DNA from: Myxococcota bacterium
GTDB taxonomy: Bacteria; Myxococcota_A; UBA9160; UBA4427
Length of the DNA: 64,000 nucleotides
Assembly: GCA_029243605.1 (NCBI GenBank)
Contig: JAQWRT010000027.1
Span: 62,001 to 126,000 of the forward strand
Direction of reading: 5' to 3'
The translations under genes were made by a program, and so were the position numbers. Below are positions 56,276 to 64,000 of this stretch, piece by piece. The notes under the pieces were generated by a model. The model was given only the letters and a program-made list of their open reading frames with translations. It was not told the origin of the DNA and did no database searches. Position 1 is the first letter of the stretch. Each line of letters starts with the position of its first letter.

Positions 56276-57628
56276 TCAGGTCTCGCGTATCGCCTCTTGC
56301 AGCTCTCTCATGATGCATGCGCAATCGTACTCGTCAAAATCCGGGTTGACTGGCAGACAGAGCACTTCCTTGGAGAGTTGAGTCGACACAGGCGTCGACT
56401 CAAAAGAGTCTTCCATATCGGAACAGATTTTCGACTCTCTCGCAGTCGGGTAGTAGTACGTTCGTGAAAAAACCCCTCGCCTACGAAGCCTTTGATTCAG
56501 CATGTCCCGATCCAAGCCATCCGATGGTGTCACGATAATCGGGAAGTAGCTGTAGTTCAGGGTCTGCTCTGACGTATCGTACAGAGACGGCAAATAGGAA
56601 ATCTGCGGGTGATCCAACTCACGCAGGGTCTCCAGATAGGACTCCACGACTCGTTTCCGCTTTTCAAGAGCGATCTCGACCTGCCCAAGATTGGCCAACC
56701 CCAGGGCACATCGCAATTCATCCATCTTTCCGTTCAATCCATCAAACTCAATCTTGTCTTCTCCAAGTATTCCAAAATTGATAAAGAGCTTGCAGCGATC
56801 GTATAGGGCCTCATCGCGGCAAATAATGGCACCGCCTTCGGCTGTATTGAAGACCTTGGTCGCATGAAAGCTCAATACAGAAGCGTCACCATATTGAGTG
56901 ATCGAGAGTCCGTTTTTCCGGACACCGAAGCAGGCTGCAGCATCAAAGATCAAGGGAAGGTCGTGCTCTTGTGCGAGAGCGCTCAACTCTTCCACCGCGG
57001 CCGGAAAACCGTACGCATGGACCGCCAAGATGCCGGCCGTTCGCTCTGTGATGGCCCGGGCTGCCGCATCAGGATCCATGCCGAAATTATCCCGCCTGAC
57101 GTCCACAAACCTTGGACTCACGTTCCTCGCATGGATCAGCGCATGATACGTCGCTGGGAATGTATACGGAACCGTCAACATCTCTCCGTGTAGATCCATC
57201 GCGTTCAGAAGGGTCGTCAAACCAAATGTGGCATTCGTGACCGGCAGGACGAATTCAGCATCCATGATCTCCCTGAGCGACTCGCTGAACTCTTCATGCA
57301 TACCGCCGAAGTTGGTCAGCCATCGATTGTCGAAGATTTCCTTGACCCGTGAGGTAAAGGACTCGAGATCCGGTACGGAAGGTTGATTCATCACGTATTG
57401 CTTCTGGAGGAATTCCCGACGGAACTCCGTGATCGAGAAGACTTTATTGATCTTCCCGAAACCCACGGAGAGAAGAAGTTCTCGGCCCTCCTCCGACTTT
57501 TGGATATCCTGGATCCGGCCCTTTCCATACGCCGGATGCTTGACGCCGTGACCCAGCACACGAGCGAGTTCTTCGTCTCTCCCGACAGCGGCCTCTGCAA
57601 TCAACTTTTCAAAATCTACTTCACGCAT
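56276..57628 (-). CDS. DegT/DnrJ/EryC1/StrS aminotransferase with extra N-terminal tudor-like domain
   Basis: 450 residues from ATG 57628. The C-terminal ~370 residues are a sugar aminotransferase: RWLTNFGGMHEEFSESLREI, VTNATFGLTTLLNAM, PLIFDAAACFGVR and the PLP Lys in LSFHATKVFNTAEGGAI. The first ~80 residues are unusual: LGHGVKHPAYGKGRIQDIQK and LLLSVGFGKINKVFSITEFR, which resembles the SH3/tudor-like domain of UvrD/PcrA or DUF3553 (V-HP-FG-G-I...V-F). Normal family length is ~370-400. It probably makes an amino sugar for the surface glycan. Confidence 0.85.
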   Translation of the reverse strand: MREVDFEKLIAEAAVGRDEELARVLGHGVKHPAYGKGRIQDIQKSEEGRELLLSVGFGKINKVFSITEFRREFLQKQYVMNQPSVPDLESFTSRVKEIFDNRWLTNFGGMHEEFSESLREIMDAEFVLPVTNATFGLTTLLNAMDLHGEMLTVPYTFPATYHALIHARNVSPRFVDVRRDNFGMDPDAAARAITERTAGILAVHAYGFPAAVEELSALAQEHDLPLIFDAAACFGVRKNGLSITQYGDASVLSFHATKVFNTAEGGAIICRDEALYDRCKLFINFGILGEDKIEFDGLNGKMDELRCALGLANLGQVEIALEKRKRVVESYLETLRELDHPQISYLPSLYDTSEQTLNYSYFPIIVTPSDGLDRDMLNQRLRRRGVFSRTYYYPTARESKICSDMEDSFESTPVSTQLSKEVLCLPVNPDFDEYDCACIMRELQEAIRET

Positions 57629-57807
57629 TGATCTCTTCCGTTCAATCGAAGAACCGACTGGCACGAGGGTGACTGCAAAATCTCGGAAATCGGTAGGGGC
57701 TCTTCTCTTCTTCGCTGCCCTCAGTCAGGTATGGCGATGGCCCACCCCCTGCAGAAGAATCCTTCACATCAAGCCGAAACCCGTCTCCAGACAATTCTCC
57801 TTGAAAC

Positions 57808-59382
57808 TCATGCACGCCCTCGCCCCCCAAAGGCGACCCGCCGAATGAAGACTCCATAGATGTAGACACGACTGCGAAGAGCAGAGAGGGAAAACGCTCG
57901 GCCCATCAATGCCGTTCCTTTGAGGAACTTCATGACTTCACGATAGCCTTTGTGCTGTGTCATCGCCGCAACCCTCAAGTCATCGTCCTGGAAGTCTGGC
58001 GAGGAATGCGGCAATGGGCGAACCGAATGAGACAAGCCCTTGTTCTCCTCATACAATTCGCGAACGACAGACTGGAGACGGGACTCCACTTCCTGCTGCT
58101 CTTTCTTGAGAATTGCGACGAGCGACCTGCGTTTTCGAGAGTCATGGATCAATTCCTCGAGCCTCGCGAAGTAGTCGTCCGAATCAATTGGGTTCAGATC
58201 AAGATCGGATTCGAATATATTCCCGCTATTCAAGAGTCCCCTATGCGAACCATGGAAGAGAAGTGGCGCAGCTTCACCGTATGTGATGGCTTCCACCAGA
58301 CCTCCCATCGATGGGTATGGATAGGCATCCAGGTAGATATCGGCAGCCTGGTAATAGACAAGCGGATCAGGAACGATGCCAAGGCAATGGACTCGTCGGG
58401 TTTCAAGCGGGAGATATCGCTGAGCGAGTTCATGTTCCTCGCCGATTCCAATCAGGAAGAGATGTACTTGTGGATAGCGCCTGACGATCTGCCCAGCCGT
58501 CGAGAAAAAGTTCTGTTCGCCATACGAAGTAAAGACCGTACTGCCCAGGACGATGCTGAGCAGACACAAATCGCCGGAAGGAACGTCCAGACTGGACTTC
58601 GCGCTCTCTTTATCAACGGGATCGTGGAGTTGATGAAGATACCGGGAGTACCGGATAGGCAGGAAGAAGGTGCGGGCGGCAAAGCGCCGAGACCTGGACA
58701 TTTCACACATATACGTGGCATGACTGATGATCACGTCACTCACAGAAGGGCCGAGCCAGAAAAAGAAATGCGTATGATTGTCAAAGAGGACCGGTGGATT
58801 GTCCGTCGTCCCAAAGGCGAGAACAGGAACCGGGTCGTTGGGGTGCGGAAAGAGGATCGCGAGATTGACGAATCGAGCGATCGCCCTGAGGGTCGAGGCC
58901 TTCTCCATGGTAGAGCCACATTGGCTCAAATTCAGGATTTCCAGAGCCCCGTCTCGTCGCATGACCTCGAAGGCATCGGGCAAGGATTCATCCTGCTGGG
59001 TGATCACCAGGACAAGACGGAATCCGCTGTATTCCTCAATGATCTTCTCGACAACCTTGGCGTGCCCCCCCGCCTCATATAGATACGAAGCCACCAGGAG
59101 AATTGCTTTCTCGGGATTTGAACCTTCGACCTGATCCAGTTCAGACAGAATCTCGATATTCGCGATCTCGGGATCCATGTCTTCTGCCATGGACAAAAGA
59201 AGGTTTTCAAGCCGACCGTCAGCGAAGAAACCGGGATGATTACTCCACGCAAAAGAAGCCAGATCACGGATACGACACAGAAGTTCTTCCGGATTCCTGC
59301 GCAGCCTTTCGGGAAGAACCCTCGTCTCAAGCAGATATGTGTAGATGCTGGAGTTGATCTTGATCTGCGTTTCAGCATCCAT
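57808..59382 (-). CDS. large GT-B-type glycosyltransferase
   Basis: 524 residues from ATG 59382; ATG 59412 would add ten residues and overlap the upstream acetyltransferase by 19 bp. N-terminal part LLVASYLYEAGGHAKVVEKI with an acceptor-domain pattern; C-terminal donor domain LSIVLGSTVFTSYGEQNFFS, HLFLIGIGEEHELAQRYLPL, RRVHCLGIVPDPLVYYQAAD and DAYPYPSMGGLVEAITYGEA with LLFHG. The last segment has the usual E-x7-E-like sugar-nucleotide region in altered form. The C-terminus ends Arg-rich. Belongs to the glycan cluster. Confidence 0.8.
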   Translation of the reverse strand: MDAETQIKINSSIYTYLLETRVLPERLRRNPEELLCRIRDLASFAWSNHPGFFADGRLENLLLSMAEDMDPEIANIEILSELDQVEGSNPEKAILLVASYLYEAGGHAKVVEKIIEEYSGFRLVLVITQQDESLPDAFEVMRRDGALEILNLSQCGSTMEKASTLRAIARFVNLAILFPHPNDPVPVLAFGTTDNPPVLFDNHTHFFFWLGPSVSDVIISHATYMCEMSRSRRFAARTFFLPIRYSRYLHQLHDPVDKESAKSSLDVPSGDLCLLSIVLGSTVFTSYGEQNFFSTAGQIVRRYPQVHLFLIGIGEEHELAQRYLPLETRRVHCLGIVPDPLVYYQAADIYLDAYPYPSMGGLVEAITYGEAAPLLFHGSHRGLLNSGNIFESDLDLNPIDSDDYFARLEELIHDSRKRRSLVAILKKEQQEVESRLQSVVRELYEENKGLSHSVRPLPHSSPDFQDDDLRVAAMTQHKGYREVMKFLKGTALMGRAFSLSALRSRVYIYGVFIRRVAFGGRGRA

Positions 59383-59393
59383 ACGAGATGATC

Positions 59394-60002
59394 TTATTGG
59401 GAAACGCGACATTCGTGTGGAATGTACGCCCCGTCTGCGTCATACAACTCTTCCCTCAGCTTCTCTTCCAACTCAAGGATTCGCTGCCTGGGGCGGTCTC
59501 GGATGGGGCGTGCGGGCGTACCGGCATACACGGTCCACGGTTCACAATCCTCTAGAATGAGCGACTTCGCGCCCACCGACACACCTTCTCCGATCGTGAT
59601 ACCGGGCATCACAGCGACGTCCGTTCCGAGAATGGCATGCCGTTCGATCCGAACGAAAGAACGTTCCGCCTGGCGATAGGGGGCAGGCACTGCGGGGTTC
59701 GTCAAGCTCCCGCCCAGAAAATCCTCGGTGCCGGTCGCAATACGGCAGCCGGCAGAGCAACCGGCAAAGTCACCCATGAAGAATTCCCCCCCACCCGTGA
59801 TCGAAGTAAAAGAAGCGAGGTGAACAAAGCTCCCGATCCGGGTGCGCGTACCACCCACCAGGAATGTAAAGTCATCGATGATGACCGAGTCCCCAATCGA
59901 GATCGCTTCCGGGAAGGCAATTCGGGCCGATGGCCAGATCTGTACATCCAGTCCGACACTCGCGAAACCCAGTTCGTACGCCTGATTACTCAAATCGGAC
60001 AT
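59394..60002 (-). CDS. hexapeptide-repeat acetyltransferase (WcaF/LbetaH type)
   Basis: 202 residues. Left-handed beta-helix hexapeptide repeats run through the protein (FPEAISIGDSVIIDDFTFLV, IGSFVHLASFTSITGGGEFF, RHAILGTDVAVMPGITIGEG and VSVGAKSLI), ending in VYAGTPARPIRDR, the typical closing coil of maltose/sugar O-acetyltransferases. Probably O-acetylates a glycan sugar or precursor. Overlaps or abuts the large glycosyltransferase downstream. Confidence 0.88.
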   Translation of the reverse strand: MSDLSNQAYELGFASVGLDVQIWPSARIAFPEAISIGDSVIIDDFTFLVGGTRTRIGSFVHLASFTSITGGGEFFMGDFAGCSAGCRIATGTEDFLGGSLTNPAVPAPYRQAERSFVRIERHAILGTDVAVMPGITIGEGVSVGAKSLILEDCEPWTVYAGTPARPIRDRPRQRILELEEKLREELYDADGAYIPHECRVSQ

Positions 60003-60669
60003 GCTCCAGATGCCTTGATTCAGAAACTAGCGAGAACCGGCTGAGAGATCGGGGCTCTGCGAAATTTATCCAGGCAGACGCCGATTCCTGATCCATGATC
60101 CGCCCAGAACCTCCGTCGGGACCACTCACTCTATCCCCCTTCCCTCCACCTGGCTCCGCGCAGCGCTGTCCGGACCCGGGATCCCTTGGAGCGACGGCGC
60201 CTGGTCCAAATGCCGGGTCGAAACCTCTTCAATCGCCCCCTGTTGCCCCGCGGGTAAAGGCAGGCCTCCCGTATGAGGCCGTGCTCAAGCGCGAAAACCA
60301 CGCCCCTTCGCGGTCTGAAACACAAGCCCAAGGCCGCAGCCGTTCGAGAGCCGAACCCACCTCCCCTTCCTGAACCGTCGGCTCCGCAGCAGCCGGCCTC
60401 ACCATGGTTCTGTGGCGCCGCACCGTTCATCGCGAAACGGAAACTCCGTCCCCCTGCCGGCTTACTTCGGGAAAGGCGGATGTCGTCCACCCCCAGCCTT
60501 CAAATTCCTGGCCCATGGCTCCACCCCGAAACTCATGCAGGGGTGCAAAACAGATCGAGTCATTTATGATTCTTCTCGTCTGAATCCAAGGCTCTGATCC
60601 AGAAGGATTGGCCGCTTTGCCGTAATCCTGCTCACCGGATCAAATGGTCCCAAAAGCCCAGATTTCCTC
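60003..60669. other. gene-free stretch
   Basis: 667 bases between divergent glycan genes. Rich in G/C with Pro/Arg-rich chance frames. No RNA gene, repeat or clear terminator seen. It should hold promoters for both directions. Confidence 0.4.
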
Positions 60670-61398
60670 GTGAGGGTACTCCGAATGCTGGTGACCGTGG
60701 CCAATCACAACCACAACCAACAGGCCATACGCCTACGGGATGCGTTCGCGGCACAAAGTCAGGCTCTGCTGATCGACAGCGGCTCTCGGCTATCCACGCA
60801 GGAAGAAGAGCGAGTCGACATCGGCTTACCCAATGTCTACTACACCGGCCTGGTCAATGAAGCCTGGGCGCAGACCAAAGGGATGGGCCCAGACGAGATC
60901 CTCCTCTTCGTATCGTCTGACGTAGAACTCGACGATCCTTCCGACCTGGTTCTTCGTGCAACATGCTGCTTTGAGGACCCGAGGATAGGCGTCTACGCTC
61001 CTTCCATGAAGGTCAGTGACCATCTGCAAATGCGAACGGGCCCGAGTGCGAATCTCCGCGTGGTCGTTTTCGTAGAGGGCGTGATCTTTGCAGTCCGAAA
61101 GAAGCTGATCGACCTTCTGTGCCCCATCGACCCATCTTTGAATCGACTTGGATGGGCTCTCGATGTCCACCTGGGGTATCTGACCCTGAAGTCGGGGCTC
61201 CGCTCCGTCGTCGATGACGGGATCCAGATTCGGCATGCTCCCGGGCGAGGGTATCAGGATGAGGAGGCCAGAGAGCAAGCAGAAAAGTGGTTGACTGCTC
61301 AAGGCCCGAATGCTTTCCGATTCTGGAAACTCTCTACCCAGCACAAATACCAGACAAAGATCGGGTTCTGGAAAACGCGCGCGCTCTGCCGGATATGA
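60670..61398 (+). CDS. GT2-like glycosyltransferase
   Basis: 242 residues from GTG 60670. RMLVTVANHNHNQQAIRLRD, then IDSGSR, DEILLFVSSDVELDDPSDLV with the D-V-E-L-D acidic motif in the DxD position, and VFVEGVIFAVRKKLIDLLCP, LNRLGWALDVHLGYLTLKSG. This matches the GT-A fold of GT2 enzymes but is short. It overlaps the next gene by 4 bp (ATGA). Part of the glycan cluster. Confidence 0.7.
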   Translation: MRVLRMLVTVANHNHNQQAIRLRDAFAAQSQALLIDSGSRLSTQEEERVDIGLPNVYYTGLVNEAWAQTKGMGPDEILLFVSSDVELDDPSDLVLRATCCFEDPRIGVYAPSMKVSDHLQMRTGPSANLRVVVFVEGVIFAVRKKLIDLLCPIDPSLNRLGWALDVHLGYLTLKSGLRSVVDDGIQIRHAPGRGYQDEEAREQAEKWLTAQGPNAFRFWKLSTQHKYQTKIGFWKTRALCRI

Positions 61399-62321
61399 CC
61401 ATCGCTTCAGCACCAAATCTACTTCAATCTGCAATGAAAGATTCCATGCCTCGCCGCTACTTCATGTCCTATGCCACGGCCAATGATGACCCATCATATG
61501 CGAGGGATTTCTCCAATTTCAAGAGCTTGAGACGCCGGAACCCCGGACCGGCCACCGTCGAGGTCTATATCGCCGTCAGTGAAGTAACGCCAAGAACCCC
61601 GAGAGACAACCAGAGACTTAGACAACTGCGTAGATTGATCGAATCGTCCCGCTCATTCAAGGTGAAGTCGATCCGATTCAAAAGCAACGAAGGCCGCGAC
61701 CTGAGCTCGATAAAACAAAACCTTCTTGATATTGCCCGGGTGGGATCTCCAGACGACTTCGCTTTTTTCGCGAATCGAAGCGCCTTCGGTCCGCGAACCA
61801 AACGCTGGTACGATCAATTCATTTCACAAATCGAGAAGTTTCCGGAAAGCGGCCTGTGCGGAAACACGATCAACCGCCCATGCCCGGACGAATCAGATCA
61901 CACTTACAAATTACACGTCCAGACATATGCCTTTCTCACTCGACTCAAACATTTCGAAGAGTTCATGACAAGCATGCCCGGAGAGAATGCAAGTACCCGG
62001 GAAGAGGCGATACAGGACGGAGAGCTCGAACTCTCCCGTCGAATCCTCGCCAAGGGACTTGCCCTGACGTCACTCGCATGGCCGGAGCATCGATTCACGA
62101 GCGAAGGCGAAGACATCGACCCGGAACTGCCGTGCGGCAATATGACCATGACGCCCGGACTCGGGCATATTTTCGCAAAACTCCCGTACAGTCATTGGCA
62201 CGACACACAAAAAGCGAGGCGTGTTCGCTGGAACTCGATACTTACGACAGCTCGATTCGGCAAGAATCGACTGGTGAGATACCTTCGAAAAGAAGGCGCC
62301 GACGAAGTTTCATGGCCCTGA
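61395..62321 (+). CDS. putative glycan-biosynthesis protein, RgpF-like segment
   Basis: 308 residues from the ATG overlapping the previous stop. RYFMSYATANDDPSYARDFS, VEVYIAVSEVTPRTPRDNQR, NEGRDLSSIKQNLLDI, FAFFANRSAFGPRTKRWYDQ and SGLCGNTINRP. The order 'N-x-GRD ... N-S-x-GP ... W ... G-x-x-I' recalls RgpF-type rhamnan-synthesis glycosyltransferases. That likeness is weak. Coupled to the GT2-like gene. Function otherwise unknown. Confidence 0.55.
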   Translation: MTIASAPNLLQSAMKDSMPRRYFMSYATANDDPSYARDFSNFKSLRRRNPGPATVEVYIAVSEVTPRTPRDNQRLRQLRRLIESSRSFKVKSIRFKSNEGRDLSSIKQNLLDIARVGSPDDFAFFANRSAFGPRTKRWYDQFISQIEKFPESGLCGNTINRPCPDESDHTYKLHVQTYAFLTRLKHFEEFMTSMPGENASTREEAIQDGELELSRRILAKGLALTSLAWPEHRFTSEGEDIDPELPCGNMTMTPGLGHIFAKLPYSHWHDTQKARRVRWNSILTTARFGKNRLVRYLRKEGADEVSWP

Positions 62322-62417
62322 ACCCTAAGCTGATGACCCCGTCGCGAAGACAGGGACCCAAGCCGCGAACTGCCGCTTTCAGCCCGGATACGCTGCAATG
62401 ACGAGGGGCAATCGGAA

Positions 62418-62686
62418 ATGAATCCATCAAACGATCTTGATCTGGATCCGAAGAAGACATCTGAACGGGTGCTTATCCTCCCGTCATGGTATCCGACAAT
62501 CGAAACACCACTGCACGGCTCTTTTGTCCGCGAGCAGGCCTTGATGATGGAGGCTGGCTTTGACACCAAGGTTCTTTTCGCCAGAGCGGATACGGTTTCG
62601 CGGAGTCGAGCGCTTGAAAACAAGGTCCGAAGAGCGATGGGACGCTCGGCACCCTCTCGTGACATGACACCCATGATGAAGACACC
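62418..62686 (+). pseudogene. GT4 glycosyltransferase, truncated at repeat copy D
   Basis: Only the N-terminal ~90 residues remain. ERVLILPSWYPTIETPLHGS with FVREQALMMEAGFDTKVLFA is the standard opening of a GT4 glycosyltransferase (P-S-W-Y-P-x...G-x-F-x-x-E-Q). After the KVRRAMGRSAPS segment the sequence runs into the dispersed repeat and stops. Intact members have ~370 residues, so this cannot be functional. Confidence 0.8.
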
Positions 62687-62773
62687 GCCCCGCCACGGGG
62701 GCTCCCCTAGGGATTTAACATAACGCCCATACCCGGACGTTGTGCCAGAACCCAGCTTGTATGTCCTATCCCC
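62687..62773 (-). repeat. dispersed ~88-bp hairpin repeat, copy D
   Basis: Minus strand: GGGGATAGGACATACAAGCT, then GGCACAACGTCCGGGTATGG, then GCGTTATGTTAAATCC, ending GGGGAGCCCCCGTGGCGGGG. Truncates a GT4 gene. Direct repeat of copy C. Confidence 0.8.
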
Positions 62774-62870
62774 AGAAGAATTGCGCATTTCTTTGATTTT
62801 TCCTGCCACATCCCTGCCGTTTCATGACAGTATGGGGCGTCGATCTTGAACCTCGGAAAGGGCGAAACTC

Positions 62871-63563
62871 ATGCCGATGCGTTTGCACCCGCTTGTAGTC
62901 CGTCTACTGCTCGCGACGATCATTTCCCTAGTTGCGACCGCAGCCAATGCGACGCTGATCAGCCGCGCCGGTGGCGCAGCCTACTACGACGACCTGTTGG
63001 ACATCACCTGGCTGGCGGACGCGAACTACGCAGAGCATAACTACCAGCCCCAGGTGCCACCCCACGGCTACGGTGGGTCGATGACTTACCAGTCCGACCC
63101 AACGCGTTACACGGTGGAGGGCTTCATCGAATGGCTGAACGATCAGGGGGGTCACCTCGGCGCCACCGGTTGGCGACTGCCGACGGTTACTCTCCCCGAT
63201 CCAACTTGCGGTGATAGCGCGTCCGATGCTTGGGGATATGGCTGCACGGGCAGTGAGATGGGGAGCCTATTCTATACGACTCTCGGCAATGTCCAAGGAC
63301 CGGTGACCAATTCAGGCCCTTTCACTGACATCCAGTCGAGTATTTATTGGACGTCAACGTACTACCAGGGCAACCCCTTGAATACCGCCCTGTACGGTTT
63401 TCATTGGGGGAGCGGTATCCAAAATCAGTTCGGTGGGCCGGGTTTTGGTAGTCAGTTTGCATGGGCCGTGCTCGACGGAGACATCGCGCTCATCCCCGAA
63501 CCCTCTACCGCTCTCCTCCTTGGCCTCGGACTCGTCGGCATGGCTGCTAGGAGGCGGGTTTGA
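62871..63563 (+). CDS. DUF1566 PEP-CTERM protein
   Basis: 230 residues. Signal peptide LHPLVVRLLLATIISLVATA. DUF1566 pattern: YYDDLLDITWLADANYAEHN, FIEWLNDQGGHLGATGWRLP with T, then SSIYWTSTYYQG and QFAWAVLDGD. The C-terminus is PEPSTALLLGLGLVGMAARR, the PEP-CTERM export signal. Likely a surface protein sorted by an exosortase. Its stop overlaps the next start by one base. Confidence 0.88.
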   Translation: MPMRLHPLVVRLLLATIISLVATAANATLISRAGGAAYYDDLLDITWLADANYAEHNYQPQVPPHGYGGSMTYQSDPTRYTVEGFIEWLNDQGGHLGATGWRLPTVTLPDPTCGDSASDAWGYGCTGSEMGSLFYTTLGNVQGPVTNSGPFTDIQSSIYWTSTYYQGNPLNTALYGFHWGSGIQNQFGGPGFGSQFAWAVLDGDIALIPEPSTALLLGLGLVGMAARRRV

Positions 63564-64000
63564 TGCGGAAGGTTGCTCTGGCAGCGGTATTGGTTCTGAT
63601 GGCGGGCGGCGCGCAGGCGGCGACGCTCAATGTCGTCGGAGGCCGGTTGATTGGCGCTTCAGGGGTCGATGTGGGTGGCAAGCTGTACGATGTCTCGTTC
63701 GGCGACGGGTCATGCATTTCCTTGTTCAACGATTGCGATGAAGACTCGGACTTCCCGTTTCCATCGTTAGCCGATGGACTCTTGGCGGCTCAGGCTCTCG
63801 CGGATCAAGTCTTTAATTCTGACAGCATATTGGGCTCCTTCGACTCCGATCCCGGACTGACCCGAGGCTGCCTCCATTCCCCAGAGTTCGACTACTGCAC
63901 TATCTTAATCCCACACGCCCCCGCGCAGGGGGTCGATCCTGACCCACCAGCAGGGTTCATTTCCGTTACGGGATACCGCAACCTCCCCGCCGCGGGAGTA
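63563..64000 (+). CDS. secreted protein, 3' end outside window
   Basis: At least 146 residues from ATG 63563, which shares one base with the previous stop codon (TGATG). Signal peptide KVALAAVLVLMAGGAQA. Then TLNVVGGRLIGASGVDVGGK, LYDVSFGDGSCISLFNDCDE and PFPSLADGLLAAQALADQVF. The opening V-G-G-x-L-x-G-A-S/x-V-D-V-G-G-x-x-Y-D-V is one I associate with short PEP-CTERM proteins, so the missing tail is probably another PEP-CTERM signal. Co-transcribed with the DUF1566 gene. Confidence 0.75.
   Translation, partial: MRKVALAAVLVLMAGGAQAATLNVVGGRLIGASGVDVGGKLYDVSFGDGSCISLFNDCDEDSDFPFPSLADGLLAAQALADQVFNSDSILGSFDSDPGLTRGCLHSPEFDYCTILIPHAPAQGVDPDPPAGFISVTGYRNLPAAGV

Noticed and set aside
57952-59082. 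Long open frame on the plus strand opposite the large glycosyltransferase
   Set aside because: It mirrors the codon structure of the opposite gene, has no ribosome site and no family pattern.
43551-62773. The dispersed repeat read as integron attC sites
   Set aside because: Some R'' and R' like bases occur (ATTTAAC, GTTAAAT), but they do not frame a proper attC fold, copies differ in orientation and spacing, and there is no integrase or gene-cassette array.

Overview
The window looks like a high-GC Gram-negative, aerobic, probably uncultured bacterium. Two secreted proteins end in PEP-CTERM sorting tails (PEPSTALLLG) and a gene fragment ends in an IPTL-CTERM-like tail. Add a DUF3604 lipoprotein, Tat- and Sec-exported redox proteins, P450, Rieske and folate-dependent enzymes, and the content resembles Myxococcota or 'deltaproteobacterial' environmental genomes. 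That placement is inference from gene content; no rRNA or tRNA gene is visible. Several genes carry frameshifts or are cut off (HbpS-like, carboxylesterase, a TetR joined to an extradiol-dioxygenase tail, an HNH toxin tip, a CDF transporter, a GT4). Some may be assembly errors, others look like real decay.

Layout. 1-4.7 kb: copper module (SCO1-cytochrome c fusion, multicopper oxidase with Ca-binding tail) and a PEP-CTERM protein. 4.8-9.3 kb: H-NOX / HNOBA hybrid histidine kinase / NtrC-type regulator / Hpt, apparently a complete gas-sensing phosphorelay. 9.4-15.6 kb: small membrane proteins, two GST-like proteins, regulator and heme-binding remnants, SnoaL-like protein, P450. 16-25.6 kb: large secreted protein, DUF4345, sulfite-oxidase pair, an acyltransferase fused to a cyclic-nucleotide domain, decayed carboxylesterase, amino-acid permease. 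26-34.4 kb: duplicated-domain secreted protein, DUF3817, MscS channel, DUF3604 lipoprotein, metallophosphoesterase. 35-42.2 kb: FAD monooxygenase plus PLP aminotransferase, cupin, a heme c/PD40/TPR lipoprotein, a beta-helix protein. 42.3-51.1 kb: RidA-like protein, Rieske oxygenase, Rieske ferredoxin, and a pair of dimethylglycine-dehydrogenase-like and GcvT-like genes. 51.2-52.6 kb: a likely integration boundary (14 bases of an ssrA 3' end) with an HNH toxin remnant and putative immunity gene. 52.7-62.7 kb: surface-glycan genes. 62.8 kb to the end: DUF1566/PEP-CTERM protein and a partial secreted protein.

The most unusual item is an unannotated ~88-bp hairpin repeat present four times (43551-43639, 45628-45715, 52641-52727, 62687-62773). 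Two copies are direct repeats bracketing the 10-kb glycan cluster, and the genes just inside each (CDF transporter, GT4) stop at the repeat. The other two are inverted around the Rieske oxygenase, and one of them supplies the last codons of the RidA-like gene. The repeat therefore looks like a mobile or recombination-active element.
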